A stretch of DNA of 64,000 nucleotides from NCBI RefSeq assembly GCF_030419005.1, contig NZ_CP106951.1, positions 682,001 to 746,000 on the forward strand, written 5' to 3'. Source of the stretch: Eleftheria terrae. Lineage in GTDB: Bacteria > Pseudomonadota > Gammaproteobacteria > Burkholderiales > Burkholderiaceae_C. The notes under the pieces were generated by a model. The model was not told the DNA's origin. It searched no databases and worked only from the letters and a program-made list of their open reading frames with translations. Each line of letters begins with the position of its first letter. Positions within the stretch are counted from its first letter, which is position 1. A program made the translations under genes and the position numbers. Positions 28,201 through 41,374 of the stretch are shown piece after piece.

Positions 28201-29517
28201 ATGTCCGAGCATTTCGACGCCATTCCCCCCATCCGCTACGCTGGCCCGCAAGCGGAGGACATGCTGGCTTTCAAGTGGTACGACAAGGACCGCCTCGTGC
28301 TGGGCAAGCGCATGGAAGACCAGCTGCGCTTTGCGGTGTGCTACTGGCACAGCTTCTGCTGGAACGGCTTCGATCCCTTTGGCTACGACGGCACCTTCGA
28401 GCAGCCCTGGCAGCGCCTGGCCGATCCCATGCAGGCCGCGCAGGCGAAGGCCGACGTGGCCTTCGAGTTCTTCGCCAAGCTCGGGGTGCGCCACTACTGC
28501 TTCCACGACCGCGACGTTGCGCCCGAAGGCGCCACGCCGAAGGAAAGCGTGGACCGCCTGCGCCGCATGGTGGACCGGCTTGGCGAGAAGCAGGAGGCCA
28601 CCGGGCTGCGCCCGCTGTGGGGCACCGCCAACCTGTTCAGCCACCGCCGCTACATGGCCGGCGCGGCCACCAACCCGGACCCCGAGATCTTCGCGCTGGC
28701 GGCGCTGCAGGTGCGCGAGGCCATGGAGGCGACCCACCGCCTGGGCGGCGAGAACTACGTGCTGTGGGGCGGCCGCGAAGGCTATGAGACGCTGCTCAAC
28801 ACCGACCTGAAGCAGGAGGCCCGCCAATACGGCCGCTTCCTGCAGATGGTGGTGGAACACAAGCACAAGATCGGCCTGAAGGGCCACATCCTGGTCGAGC
28901 CCAAGCCACGCGAACCCACCAAGCACCAGTACGACTTCGACACCGCCACCGTCTACGGCTTCTTGCGCCAGCACGGGCTGGAGCACGAGGTCAAGGTGAA
29001 CCTGGAGGCGAACCACGCCACGCTCTCGGGCCACGGCTTCGAGCACGAGATTGCGACCGCGATCGCGCTGGGCATCTTCGGCTCGCTGGACATGAACCGC
29101 GGCGACCCGCAATGCGGCTGGGACACCGACCAGTTCCCCAACCACCTGCCCGAGACCACGCTGGCGCTCTACCACGTGCTGCAGGGCGGCGGCTTCACCC
29201 ACGGCGGGCTCAATTTCGACGCCCGGCTGCGGCGGCAGTCCATTGCAAGGGACGATCTCTTCGTGGCCCACATTGGCGCGATGGACCTGTGCGCCCGCGC
29301 CTTGCTGGCGGCCGAGCGCATGATCGAGGACGGCCGCCTTGCCGGCCAGCTGGCGCAGCGGTATGCCGGCTGGCAGGACGACTTCGGCCGCGCGGTGCTG
29401 GCCGGGCAGCTCGGCCTGGCCGAGGTGGCCGACCGCGCCCTGCAGCGCAATGTCGACGCAGCTCCGGTGTCGGGCCGCCAGGAATGGCTGGAGAACCTGG
29501 TGAACCGCTTCTGCTGA
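28201..29517 (+). CDS. xylA: xylose isomerase
   Basis: A 438-residue class II xylose isomerase that converts D-xylose to D-xylulose using two divalent metals. Active-site features: [11 protein letters not shown] (His/Asp pair), [35 protein letters not shown] (metal-binding Glu and His) and [24 protein letters not shown] lies 8 bases before the ATG. With xylB it gives a complete isomerase route into the pentose phosphate pathway. No xylose transporter is encoded nearby in this window. Confidence 0.97.
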   Translation: MSEHFDAIPPIRYAGPQAEDMLAFKWYDKDRLVLGKRMEDQLRFAVCYWHSFCWNGFDPFGYDGTFEQPWQRLADPMQAAQAKADVAFEFFAKLGVRHYCFHDRDVAPEGATPKESVDRLRRMVDRLGEKQEATGLRPLWGTANLFSHRRYMAGAATNPDPEIFALAALQVREAMEATHRLGGENYVLWGGREGYETLLNTDLKQEARQYGRFLQMVVEHKHKIGLKGHILVEPKPREPTKHQYDFDTATVYGFLRQHGLEHEVKVNLEANHATLSGHGFEHEIATAIALGIFGSLDMNRGDPQCGWDTDQFPNHLPETTLALYHVLQGGGFTHGGLNFDARLRRQSIARDDLFVAHIGAMDLCARALLAAERMIEDGRLAGQLAQRYAGWQDDFGRAVLAGQLGLAEVADRALQRNVDAAPVSGRQEWLENLVNRFC

Positions 29518-29542
29518 GGCAGGCGCCGCAGCCGGGGCCGGC

Positions 29543-30064
29543 TCAGGCCGCCGAGGCCGGCGCTGCCGAGGCCTCGCGGCAAAGCCGGTCGACCCGCTTC
29601 AGCAGGGTGGGCAAGCGATGGCGGCCGTGCATGCGCGCCACGCACTCGCGTGCCTCGGCCAGCGCGATACCGGCGGCCGAAATGAACAACGGCCGGGCAC
29701 TGTCGCCCCGCAGCAGCGCAGCCTCGGCCGGCGTGCCGGCGAAGGCGGTCTTGGCCACGCCGATCACCGGCACCCGGCCGTGCAGCGCGCGCCACAGGTG
29801 GATGCCCAGCCCGTCGCGCTGCTCGGCGCCGAGGTGCACATAGCCGTCCACCAGCAGCAGTTGCGGCAGCTCGCCGGCCTGCCTCAGCAGGGCCAGCAGG
29901 CACGGCAGCTCGCGCTTGTAGAAGGCGCCGGGCTCGTAGGGCGCCACCTCGGCCAAGCTCGCCACGTGTTCGTGCAGCGGCACCGCGTCCTCCCAGTGCT
30001 CGAAGCTCACGCCGGCCACCACGGCACCCGGCTCGCGGTAGTCCACGTCGACGGCCATCATCAT
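29543..30064 (-). CDS. nfi: compact endonuclease V family protein
   Basis: A 173-residue DNA-repair nuclease of the deoxyinosine-specific endonuclease V family. Core motifs match: AVDVDYRE (metal Asp), FYKRELPCLLAL (Glu), LLVDGYVHLG (Asp) and VPVIGVAKTAF. Classic members are about 220 residues and have about 30 residues before the first motif and a longer C-terminus; here the first motif begins at residue 4, so the protein is a shortened form. No upstream in-frame extension with a better start was found. It ends 40 bases upstream of the hybrid kinase gene's 3' end and may be transcribed independently. Confidence 0.8.
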   Translation of the reverse strand: MMMAVDVDYREPGAVVAGVSFEHWEDAVPLHEHVASLAEVAPYEPGAFYKRELPCLLALLRQAGELPQLLLVDGYVHLGAEQRDGLGIHLWRALHGRVPVIGVAKTAFAGTPAEAALLRGDSARPLFISAAGIALAEARECVARMHGRHRLPTLLKRVDRLCREASAAPASAA

Positions 30065-30104
30065 GCGGGGTTCCCTCCTCTGCGGCCGGTCAGGCCCTTC
30101 TTCT

Positions 30105-33677
<3,573 letters not shown>

Positions 33678-33833
33678 GCAAAGACAACAGACACTTCGAC
33701 TCGCCCACTGCTAGCAACCGGCCGGCGCCAGCCGGCGCCGCAGCCTTCCGAGCAAACGGCGCGCCGGGCGCCGCGCGGCGGTGCGCAAGCCCGCCGGCCA
33801 GCATCGTCGCCCGCCCGCCGTTAACATCAGCGC

Positions 33834-34589
33834 GTGACCGCACCCATCCACCTGGCCATCCTCGACGACGAAGTCGACATCACCCTGCTGCTGGCCAACT
33901 ATCTCGGAAGCCAGGGATTCCGTGTGAGCCAGCTGCATGCCGGGCGCGAGCTGACGGAGTTGATGAACACCGATCCGCCCCAGCTGGTGTTGCTGGACCT
34001 CGGCCTGCCGGGCGAAGACGGCTTTGCCATCGCCCGCCATCTGCGCGAGCACTGGCGCTGTGGCCTGGTCATCGTGACCGGCCGCGGCGATGCGGTGGAC
34101 AAGGTGGTGGGCCTGGAGATCGGTGCCGACGACTACGTCACCAAACCCTTCGACCTGCGCGAGCTGCTGGCCCGCATCCGGGCGGTGTTGCGCCGCATGG
34201 AGCCAGCCGCAGGCGCGGCGGCTGCCACCACGGCGCCGGCCGCCGCAGCCGCGCCGGCCGTGCCGGCGGCCAGCCGGCTCTGCTTCGCCGGCTGGCAGCT
34301 CGACCTGGATGCGCGCCGCCTGCTGGCCGCCGACGGCCGCGAGGTGGCACTGACCACCGGCGAATTCGACCTCCTGCTGGCGTTTGCCCGCAGCCCGGGC
34401 CGCGTGCTGACCCGCGACTTCCTGCTGGAGCAGACGCGCGGCCGCGAGGCCGGTCCCTTCGACCGCACCATCGATGTCCAGGTCGGCCGGCTGCGCAAGA
34501 AGCTGGAAACCGACCCCGAGCACCCCCAGTTGATCAAGTCCGTGCGCGGCGCCGGCTACCTGTTCGTGCCGCCGGTCACCCCTGCCTGA
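33834..34589 (+). CDS. OmpR/TorR-type two-component response regulator
   Basis: A 251-residue regulator starting at a GTG. The receiver domain (about 5-120) has the acidic pair DDE near residue 11, the phospho-acceptor Asp in VLLDLGLPGEDG and Lys in YVTKPFDL. An Ala-rich linker follows (about 124-148), and a winged-helix DNA-binding domain (about 150-245) ends in RLRKKLETDPEHPQLIKSV and RGAGYLF. It precedes a PAS/GAF hybrid kinase by 10 bases and faces the CHASE kinase, so these three genes probably form one phosphorelay. Confidence 0.94.
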   Translation: MTAPIHLAILDDEVDITLLLANYLGSQGFRVSQLHAGRELTELMNTDPPQLVLLDLGLPGEDGFAIARHLREHWRCGLVIVTGRGDAVDKVVGLEIGADDYVTKPFDLRELLARIRAVLRRMEPAAGAAAATTAPAAAAAPAVPAASRLCFAGWQLDLDARRLLAADGREVALTTGEFDLLLAFARSPGRVLTRDFLLEQTRGREAGPFDRTIDVQVGRLRKKLETDPEHPQLIKSVRGAGYLFVPPVTPA

Positions 34590-34599
34590 CGCCGCCTTC

Positions 34600-36657
34600 A
34601 TGCCCCAGCACCTGCCCTCCCTGCCGCCCGGACTGGACGAAAGCGACGTCTACCGCACGCTCTTCGCCGCCTACCCCGACGCCCTGCTGCTGGTCGATGC
34701 GGCCGGCACCATCCTGCTGGCCAACCCGGCCGCCGGCTCGCTGCTGGGCTACGAATTGCCCGAGCTGGTCGGCCAGCCGGTCGATGCCCTGGTGCCCGAC
34801 AGCATCCGCCCGCGCCACGCGGCCTACCGCGAGGCCTATGGCCGCAGCCCGCATACCCGGCCGATGGGCACGCAGATGGACCTGGTGGCCAAGCGACGTG
34901 ACGGCAGCGAGGTGATGGTCGAGATCGCCCTCAGTCCGTTGCAGGACCAGGGCCTGCCCTATGTGGTGGCGGCCATCCGCGGCATCGGCGCCTACCCGCG
35001 GGTGCGCCAGGCGCTGCAGCGCGCGCGCTACAGCGAACAGGTGGCCCAGTTCGGCCGCTTGGCGGTGGATGCCCGCGACCCGCGGGTGCTGGTGGAGGAA
35101 GCACCGCGCGTGGCGGCCGATGCCTTGCAGCTCGACACCGCCATGGTCTTCCTGCTGGATGCCGAGCGGCTGGAGTTCCGCATCGCCGCCGCTGTTGGCC
35201 TGCCGCCGGGCAGTGGCGCGAGCCAGTCCGTCGCCAACCAGCCGGGCACCCTGCCCGGCTTCGTGCTGGCGCACGCCTCGGCCGTGGCCTTGCACGGCGA
35301 GCCGGGCCGCGAGTATTTCGAACCCTGGGGCAGCGGGCCGGCCGAAGGCCGGGCCAGCGGCCTGGCGGTGCCCCTGTCGGACCGCGGCCGCATCGTCGGC
35401 GCGCTGGCGGTGCGTGCCGCGCAGCCGCAGTCCTTCGGCGAAGACGAATTGCGCTTCCTCGATTCGCTGGCCAGCCTGCTGGCCACCAGCCTGCAGCGGG
35501 CCCAGAGCGAGGAAGCGCTGAGCCACAGCCAGCGGCTCGACAGCGTGGGGCAGCTGACCGGCGGCATCGCGCACGACTTCAACAACCTGCTCACCGTGAT
35601 CTCCGGCAACTTGCAGGTGCTGGAGGACCTGCCGGCCGTTGCCGGTGACAGCTTCGCGCCGCAACTGGTGGCCGCCGCCAGTCGGGCCACCCGGCGCGGT
35701 GCCGAGCTCACCGGCAAGCTGCTGACCTTCTCGCGCCGCCAGGTGCTGCAGCCGGTGCCGGTCGATGTGGGCAACATGCTGCACTCGCTGACCGACATGC
35801 TGGGCCGCACGCTCGACCAGCGCATCGAGCTGCACCTGGATGCGGCACGCGAAGGCCCGTGTTGCCTGGCCGATCCGTCACAACTCGAGTCGGCGGTGCT
35901 GAACATTGCCATCAACGCCCGGGACGCCATGCCGGAAGGCGGCGCCCTGCGCTTCAGCTGCCGCACCCTGCCGGCCCTGCCCCTGGCCTTGCAGGAGGAC
36001 CGCGAGGCCGGCCCGGCCGCGCCCGACGGCTACATCGCCATCGCCATCAGCGATACCGGCACCGGCATGCCCGAAGCGGTGCGGGAGCGGGCCTTCGAGC
36101 CCTTCTTCACCACCAAGGAAGCCGGACGCGGCACCGGGCTGGGCCTGAGCACGGTGTACGGCTTCGCCCGGCAGTCGCACGGCGCGGTGGCGCTCGACAG
36201 CGCACCCGGCGCCGGCACCACCGTCACGCTCTACCTGCCCCGCGTGCGCGAGGCCGAGCCGGCCGACGAGGCAGAAGGCGCCGACCACGAGGTCCCGGCA
36301 GGCCTGCAGGTCCTTCTGGTGGAAGACGATGCCGAGGTGCGTGCGGTGGTGCAGCGCTTCCTGGCCACCCTGCGCTGCAAGGTCACCACCTGCGTCACCG
36401 CGGAGCAGGCCCTGGCGCTGCTGGAGCCGCAGGCGGGCTTCGAGCTGCTGCTGACCGACATTGCACTGGGCGCCGGCATGCGCGGCACCGAGCTGGCCCG
36501 GCTGGCCCGGGAGCGCCTGCCGGCGCTGAAGGTCTTGCTGATGAGCGGCTTCTCCAGCGGCCTGCTGGACAGCGTCCCCGACTGGGAGCTGCTGCGCAAG
36601 CCCTACACCCGCGCCGAGCTCGCGCGGGCCATCGGCAAGGTGCTGGCGTCCGCCTGA
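34600..36657 (+). CDS. PAS-GAF hybrid histidine kinase with C-terminal receiver, soluble
   Basis: A 685-residue kinase with no predicted membrane segment. PAS about 15-130, GAF about 150-300, HisKA with His325 in LTGGIAHDFNNLLTVISGN, an HATPase (INARDAMPEGG, DTGTGM, FTTKEAGRGTGLGLSTVYGF) about 420-545 and a receiver about 570-685 with Asp620 in LLLTDIALGAG. The HDFNNLL form of the H box is typical of cytoplasmic NtrB-like and blue-light/PAS kinases. It is co-transcribed with the response regulator ten bases upstream. The PAS/GAF pair suggests sensing of a small internal ligand or redox/light signal; no Cys of a LOV domain was seen. Confidence 0.92.
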   Translation: MPQHLPSLPPGLDESDVYRTLFAAYPDALLLVDAAGTILLANPAAGSLLGYELPELVGQPVDALVPDSIRPRHAAYREAYGRSPHTRPMGTQMDLVAKRRDGSEVMVEIALSPLQDQGLPYVVAAIRGIGAYPRVRQALQRARYSEQVAQFGRLAVDARDPRVLVEEAPRVAADALQLDTAMVFLLDAERLEFRIAAAVGLPPGSGASQSVANQPGTLPGFVLAHASAVALHGEPGREYFEPWGSGPAEGRASGLAVPLSDRGRIVGALAVRAAQPQSFGEDELRFLDSLASLLATSLQRAQSEEALSHSQRLDSVGQLTGGIAHDFNNLLTVISGNLQVLEDLPAVAGDSFAPQLVAAASRATRRGAELTGKLLTFSRRQVLQPVPVDVGNMLHSLTDMLGRTLDQRIELHLDAAREGPCCLADPSQLESAVLNIAINARDAMPEGGALRFSCRTLPALPLALQEDREAGPAAPDGYIAIAISDTGTGMPEAVRERAFEPFFTTKEAGRGTGLGLSTVYGFARQSHGAVALDSAPGAGTTVTLYLPRVREAEPADEAEGADHEVPAGLQVLLVEDDAEVRAVVQRFLATLRCKVTTCVTAEQALALLEPQAGFELLLTDIALGAGMRGTELARLARERLPALKVLLMSGFSSGLLDSVPDWELLRKPYTRAELARAIGKVLASA

Positions 36658-36664
36658 GCCGTGC

Positions 36665-37381
36665 TCAGTGCATGGCCGCCGCTGGCGCGGCGCTGCGCTG
36701 GACAAAGGCGCTGAGGGCGCCGACGTGCGGAATCTCGATGTCGCGCCGGCCCTTCTCGCTGAAGCGGATCATGTCGCCACGCGCCAGGCGCGACAGCGCT
36801 CGGCTCACGGTTTCCAGCGTCATGCCGAGGTAGTTGCCGATTTCGGCGCGGGTCATGCGCAGCGTGATCTGGTCGGTGCGCAGGCCCCGCGCGGCCAGGG
36901 CCTCGGCCCAGTTGCGCAGGAAGTCGGCCACCCGGGCATCGGCCGGCAGGGTGCACAGCGACATCATCGAATCGCGGTCGCGGCCGATCTCGCGGCTCAT
37001 CGCCTCGTGCAGCACGCCGAGCAGGGCCGGCTGCCGGGTGCAGGCCTGCAGCAGTTCGTCGTAGCGAATGCTCCAGACCTCACCGGTGTCCATGGCCACC
37101 GCGTCGCAGCCGTAGCGGCCGTTGGCGATGCCGTCGAAACCCAGCCAGTCGCCCTTGAAATGCAGGCTGACGACCTGCTCGCGGCCATCGGCCGCCAGGT
37201 TGACCATCTTGATGAAGCCCGAATGCAGCACATGCAGGCAGGCAAACGAGTCACCGCTCTGGTAGATGCGATCGCCGGCGCGCACCACGCGGCGCTGCAG
37301 CGTGAGGTTGTCCTGCAGCAGCTGCAGGGTCTGGGCAATGCGCTGGCTCACGGTCTGGTTGTTGTCGGTGCTGTGTTGCAT
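36665..37381 (-). CDS. Crp/Fnr family transcriptional regulator without an Fe-S cluster site
   Basis: A 238-residue regulator with a cyclic-nucleotide-type beta-roll (about 35-145) and a C-terminal winged helix (about 165-230, EIGNYLGMTLETVSRALSRL recognition helix). The N-terminal cysteine cluster that defines oxygen-sensing FNR is absent; only scattered cysteines occur. It is therefore unlikely to sense oxygen by an Fe-S centre and more resembles FixK/Dnr-like members. The start at 37381 places MQHSTDNN first; the promoter region to the divergent carbamoyltransferase-like gene is about 180 bases. Confidence 0.88.
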   Translation of the reverse strand: MQHSTDNNQTVSQRIAQTLQLLQDNLTLQRRVVRAGDRIYQSGDSFACLHVLHSGFIKMVNLAADGREQVVSLHFKGDWLGFDGIANGRYGCDAVAMDTGEVWSIRYDELLQACTRQPALLGVLHEAMSREIGRDRDSMMSLCTLPADARVADFLRNWAEALAARGLRTDQITLRMTRAEIGNYLGMTLETVSRALSRLARGDMIRFSEKGRRDIEIPHVGALSAFVQRSAAPAAAMH

Positions 37382-37564
37382 GGCGGGCTCTCTTGCGTCG
37401 ATGGAGAGACTGTAGGCAGCGCCTGCAAACGCTCTATCAACCGCAAAGCGCGTTCGGTAACACTCGGTCAACCCATTGTGTCGGCCTTGTAAACGGCGGC
37501 GGCGCCGTGGCCGGACTTGACGCGGCTCAAGGCGGCCGGCGCTGGCGTCGCTAGGCTGCGAGCC

Positions 37565-38254
37565 ATGGTTGTACCCGTCCCCGTTCTCGATCACCGCAAG
37601 CTCTGGCCCAGCGGCGTCTTGTCGCGGGCCGATGTGCTGGGCCTGCTCGATGGTGCGCACCGCCTGCAGCAGGCCGGTCGCCGCGCGGGCAGCGGCACGC
37701 CGCTGGCCGGCAAGCACCTGGCGGTGCTCGGCCAGGCTGAACCGATCCTGCTCGGCAAGGCCGCGGCGGCCCTGGGGGCCCGGGTGTCCCACCTGAAGCC
37801 GGCCGGCCCCCCGCAGGACACCGCCCGGCTGCTGGGACGGCTCTACGACGCGGTCGACTGCGGCCCGGCCAGTGCGGCCGAGCTGCGCGACATCGATGCC
37901 GATGCCGGCGTGCCGGTCTACAACGGCTTGGCGGCGGCCGCGCATCCGAGCGCTGCCCTGGCCGTCCTGCTGGCGCTCCAGGAGCGCCGGGCCCTGGCAG
38001 GCCGGCCGCTCGACGGCCTGCGCTTGCGCATCCGGGGTGACGCGCTCAGCCCCCCGGCCTCCGCCCTGGCCGCATTGGCCGCGCTGGCCGGGGTGCAGCC
38101 CTGCCACGACGGCCCGGCCGACGCCGACGCCACGCCCGACCCCGCGGACGACGTGCCGTGGCGGCTCACGCTGGCCGGGGAAGATACCGCGCCGGTGTCG
38201 GCAGAGCCGCGCCACTACACCTTGCAGGCCCTGCTGCTCATGACGCTCGGCTGA
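37565..38254 (+). CDS. carbamoyltransferase-like protein, single domain, motifs lost
   Basis: A 229-residue protein that resembles the carbamoyl-phosphate domain of ornithine/aspartate carbamoyltransferases: LSRADVLGLLDGAHRL, LAGKHLAVLGQ, DTARLLGRLYDAVDC, GVPVYNGLAAAAHPSAALAVLLAL. However, the SxRT(R) carbamoyl-phosphate loop is replaced (GQAEPILLGK), the HPxQ motif reads HPSA at 127-130, and the second domain with the HCLP site is missing. It is unlikely to be a transferase and may be a regulator, a remnant or a neofunctionalised paralogue. The start at 37565 was chosen over an ATG 16 codons upstream. It lies 83 bases before the permease. Confidence 0.6.
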   Translation: MVVPVPVLDHRKLWPSGVLSRADVLGLLDGAHRLQQAGRRAGSGTPLAGKHLAVLGQAEPILLGKAAAALGARVSHLKPAGPPQDTARLLGRLYDAVDCGPASAAELRDIDADAGVPVYNGLAAAAHPSAALAVLLALQERRALAGRPLDGLRLRIRGDALSPPASALAALAALAGVQPCHDGPADADATPDPADDVPWRLTLAGEDTAPVSAEPRHYTLQALLLMTLG

Positions 38255-38337
38255 AGTCAAAGTCCCCAGGGCTTCTCCTTCCCTGCCGACGGGCCGACAA
38301 TGCGGCCCCTCGACTTCCTACCGAGGAGAACCCCGAA

Positions 38338-39777
38338 GTGAGCTTATTCAGAACAAAAAGCATCGATGCCATGATCGCCACCGGCCAGGCGCCGGGCGGC
38401 CTGAAGAAAGTGCTGGGCCCGGTGGACCTGGTGCTGATGGGCATCGGCGCCATCATCGGTACCGGCATCTTCGTGCTCACCGGCACCGGCGCACTGACCG
38501 CCGGGCCGGCGCTCACGGTGTCCTTCCTGATTGCCGCCCTGGCCTGCGGCTTCGCGGCGCTGTGCTATGCCGAGTTCGCCTCCACCATCCCGGTGTCCGG
38601 CTCCATCTACACCTACAGCTATGCCACGCTGGGCGAACTGGTCGCATGGATGATCGGCTGGGACCTGTTGCTCGAATACGGCCTGGCGACCTCGGCCGTC
38701 TCGGTCGGCTGGTCGGGCTACTTCCAGTCGCTGATCGCCGGCTTCGGGGTCAAGCTGCCCGTGGTGCTGACAGCCGCCCCCGGCTCGGTGCCCGGCGTCA
38801 GCACCTGGCTCAACCTGCCGGCCCTGCTGATCATGCTGGTGCTGACCGCCATGCTGTCGCTGGGCATCCGCGAGTCGGCGCGGGCCAACAACGTCATGGT
38901 GGCCATCAAGGTCGCGGTGGTGCTGCTGTTCATCGTGGTGGGCATCGGCCATGTGAAGCCGGCCAACTGGCAGCCTTTCATGCCGTTCGGCACCGGCGGC
39001 ATCTTCAGCGCCGCGGCCCTGGTGTTCTTTGCCTTCATCGGCTTCGACGCGGTGACCTCCGCCGCCGAGGAGGTGAAGCGGCCTGAACGCGACCTGCCCA
39101 TCGGCATCATCGGCTCGCTGGGCGTCTGCGCCGTGTTGTATGTGCTGGTGGCGGCCATCATGACCGGCATCGTGCCCTACCAGAAGTTCGCCGGCATTGA
39201 CCACCCGGTGTCACTGGCGCTGCAGTATGCCGGCGAGAACTGGGTTGCCGGCTTCGTGGACCTGGGTGCCATCCTCGGCATGACCACCGTGATCCTGGTG
39301 ATGGCCTATGGCCAGACCCGCGTGCTGTTCGCGATGTCGCGCGACGGCCTGCTGCCGGCCCGGCTGTCCAAGGTCAACGAGCGCCATGGCACACCGGTGT
39401 TCGCCACCTGGACCGTCGGCATCGTCTTCTCGCTGATTGCCGCCTTCGTGCCCCTGGGCGTGCTGGCGGAGCTGATCAACATCGGCACGCTGGCGGCCTT
39501 CACGCTGATCTCGGTGGCGGTGCTGATCCTGCGCAAGACCCGGCCCGACCTGCCGCGTGCCTTCCGTTGCCCCGGCGTGCCGGTGGTGCCGCTGCTGGCC
39601 ATCGCCTTCTGCGTGATGCTGATGGCGCACCTGACGCCCGCCACCTGGAAGGCCTTCGGCATCTGGCTGGTGCTGGGCCTGGTGGTCTACTTCGGCTATG
39701 CGCGGCGGCGCTCGCTGCTGCACACCGCACCGGCCATTGGCGGCGCGGCAGCCGCCACGGCCCGCGACGCCCGCTGA
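38338..39777 (+). CDS. APC superfamily amino acid permease
   Basis: A 479-residue, 12-helix inner-membrane transporter. The N-terminal GIGAIIGTGIFVLTGTG motif of TM1, the FVFFAFIGFDAV-type TM6 segment (AALVFFAFIGFDAVTSAAEE) and the RVLFAMSRDGLLP loop place it in the cationic amino-acid/YfnA-like group. The likely start is the GTG at 38338 with GAGGAG 10 bases upstream; the longer frame from an ATG at 38158 lies in the preceding gene. Substrate is not visible from sequence. It may act alone, since the preceding gene is a transferase-like remnant and the next one is convergent. Confidence 0.93.
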   Translation: MSLFRTKSIDAMIATGQAPGGLKKVLGPVDLVLMGIGAIIGTGIFVLTGTGALTAGPALTVSFLIAALACGFAALCYAEFASTIPVSGSIYTYSYATLGELVAWMIGWDLLLEYGLATSAVSVGWSGYFQSLIAGFGVKLPVVLTAAPGSVPGVSTWLNLPALLIMLVLTAMLSLGIRESARANNVMVAIKVAVVLLFIVVGIGHVKPANWQPFMPFGTGGIFSAAALVFFAFIGFDAVTSAAEEVKRPERDLPIGIIGSLGVCAVLYVLVAAIMTGIVPYQKFAGIDHPVSLALQYAGENWVAGFVDLGAILGMTTVILVMAYGQTRVLFAMSRDGLLPARLSKVNERHGTPVFATWTVGIVFSLIAAFVPLGVLAELINIGTLAAFTLISVAVLILRKTRPDLPRAFRCPGVPVVPLLAIAFCVMLMAHLTPATWKAFGIWLVLGLVVYFGYARRRSLLHTAPAIGGAAAATARDAR

Positions 39778-39823
39778 GGCGGCCGGCCTCGTTTGCCCTG
39801 CCGCACGAGGAGTGACTCTTGCG

Positions 39824-39843
39824 GCGGGGCGTAACAGCCCCGC
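39824..39843 (+). terminator. GC hairpin after the permease gene
   Basis: GCGGGGC / GCCCCGC with a 6-base loop, 46 bases after the permease stop. It has no U-run, so efficiency is doubtful. Confidence 0.4.
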
Positions 39844-40059
39844 GCCGGCCCGCTCTGCGGCGCGTGTCCCCGGGGTGGCGCCCGGGCTGCCGCTTGCGGC
39901 CGCCTGTGGCCGCATCGTCCGGCACTGACAGCGCCTTCATTCCGTAACTTGCCCGAAAGGCAGGCCCCGTTAGTCTGCCAGCTCGGCGACTGTGCACGGC
40001 CCTCCGGCCCGAGCAGTCGGGCTCAGACAGGGGAAGTGTTTGCCACCCGTGTTCCTTGC

Positions 40060-40080
40060 GCCGGCCGATCTCCGGCCGGC
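40060..40080 (-). terminator. GC hairpin after the DUF445 gene
   Basis: GCCGGCCG / CGGCCGGC with a 5-base loop, immediately after the DUF445 stop on the minus strand. No U-run follows. Confidence 0.4.
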
Positions 40081-40084
40081 TGTG

Positions 40085-41374
40085 CTATTTCAGGAAGGGC
40101 AGCCACTGCGTCACGGTGTGGATCAACAGGCCGATCAGGCCGCCCACCAGCGTGCCATTGATCCGCACGAACTGCAGGTCGCGCCCGATGTTGCGCTCGA
40201 GCTCCTGGGTGAGCTCCTGTGTGTTCCAGGCATCGACACGGGCCACGATGTAGCGCCGGATGTCCTCGCGGTAGCGCTCGATGGACGGCGGCGCCGCCGC
40301 CAGGACCTGCGCATTGATCCATTCGCGCATCGCGGTGTCTGCCTGCAGCTTGGCGCCGAGCGTGCGCGCCGCCTCGGTGAGGCGGCGGCCGATGCCCGAG
40401 TCCTCGCGCGACAGGTCGTCGTGCAACCAGGCGCGCAGCTCGTGCCACAGCCCTCGGAGGTAGTCGGCCAGTGCCGGGTGGGCCAGCACCTCCTCGCGCA
40501 GCTGCTCACCCTTCAGGCGGAACTGCGGGTCCTCCTTCAACCGCTCGATGAAGCCGGCCATGTATTCGTCGAAGCGCAGCCGCAGCGGATGCGCCGGGTC
40601 CTGCCCCATCTCGCCGATGATGCGGCCGACGCCGGAGACGATCTTGCCGGTCGCCACCTGCCCGGCCAGCTGGTCCAGCCCCAGGTAGCGCAGGTACTTG
40701 ACCTCGCGCGCAATGACGGCGGCGATCTTCTCGCGCACCCCTTCTTCCTCCAGCAGGGCAGCCACCTGTTGCAGCACTTCGTCCAGCAGCGCCTGGTGCC
40801 GGCGCTGCGTCGTCAGCACATCCAGCAGCCGGCCAGCCAACCGCGCCACGTCCACCCGGCTCAGCCGCTGCTGCACGCTGTTGCGCAGGAAATGCCCCAC
40901 GCGCTCATCGTCCAGCGCATCCAGCCCGTAGCGCAAGGCCGCCTTCAGGTGGCCGCCCACCTGCTCGGCATGGCCCTCGGCGGCCAGCCAGCCGGCCAGC
41001 CGGCCGGCGGCGTCGAAGTTGCGCAGCTTCTCCAGCACCTGCGGTGTGCTGAGGAAATGGCTGCAGATGAAATTGGCCAGGTTCGCGCCGATGCGCGCCT
41101 TGTTCGCCGGCACGATGGCCGTGTGAGGAATCGGCAGGCCCATTGGACGGCGAAACAAGGCTACCACCGCGAACCAGTCGGCGATGGCGCCAATCATCGC
41201 CGCCTCCGCGAAGGCAGCCACATAGCTCCAGGCCGGATGCCGGCCCTGCAGCGCGGTCGACAGCCCGTACAGCAAGGCCGCCAGCAGCAGCAGGCCCAGC
41301 GCCAGGCGCTTCATGCGCGCCAGGCCGCTGGCCTTGTCGTCCGAAGCGCCGGCATTCACACCGTTGACATCCAT
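40085..41374 (-). CDS. DUF445 membrane protein
   Basis: A 429-residue protein with N-terminal membrane segments (about 25-45, and 55-75 with GAIADWFAVVALFRRPMG), a long helical, charged central region, and a C-terminal hydrophobic segment (VRINGTLVGGLIGLLIHTVTQ). These are the defining features of the widespread DUF445 family, of unknown function. Its likely start is ATG 41374, with GAAGG about 9 bases upstream; an ATG at 41392 is an alternative. No neighbour suggests a role. Confidence 0.9.
   Translation of the reverse strand: MDVNGVNAGASDDKASGLARMKRLALGLLLLAALLYGLSTALQGRHPAWSYVAAFAEAAMIGAIADWFAVVALFRRPMGLPIPHTAIVPANKARIGANLANFICSHFLSTPQVLEKLRNFDAAGRLAGWLAAEGHAEQVGGHLKAALRYGLDALDDERVGHFLRNSVQQRLSRVDVARLAGRLLDVLTTQRRHQALLDEVLQQVAALLEEEGVREKIAAVIAREVKYLRYLGLDQLAGQVATGKIVSGVGRIIGEMGQDPAHPLRLRFDEYMAGFIERLKEDPQFRLKGEQLREEVLAHPALADYLRGLWHELRAWLHDDLSREDSGIGRRLTEAARTLGAKLQADTAMREWINAQVLAAAPPSIERYREDIRRYIVARVDAWNTQELTQELERNIGRDLQFVRINGTLVGGLIGLLIHTVTQWLPFLK

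Larger units (their letters stand above)
39778..40084. other. 307-base convergent intergenic region with two hairpins
   Basis: Lies between two convergent genes. Beyond the two hairpins listed separately I see no gene or promoter-like element in it. Confidence 0.6.
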
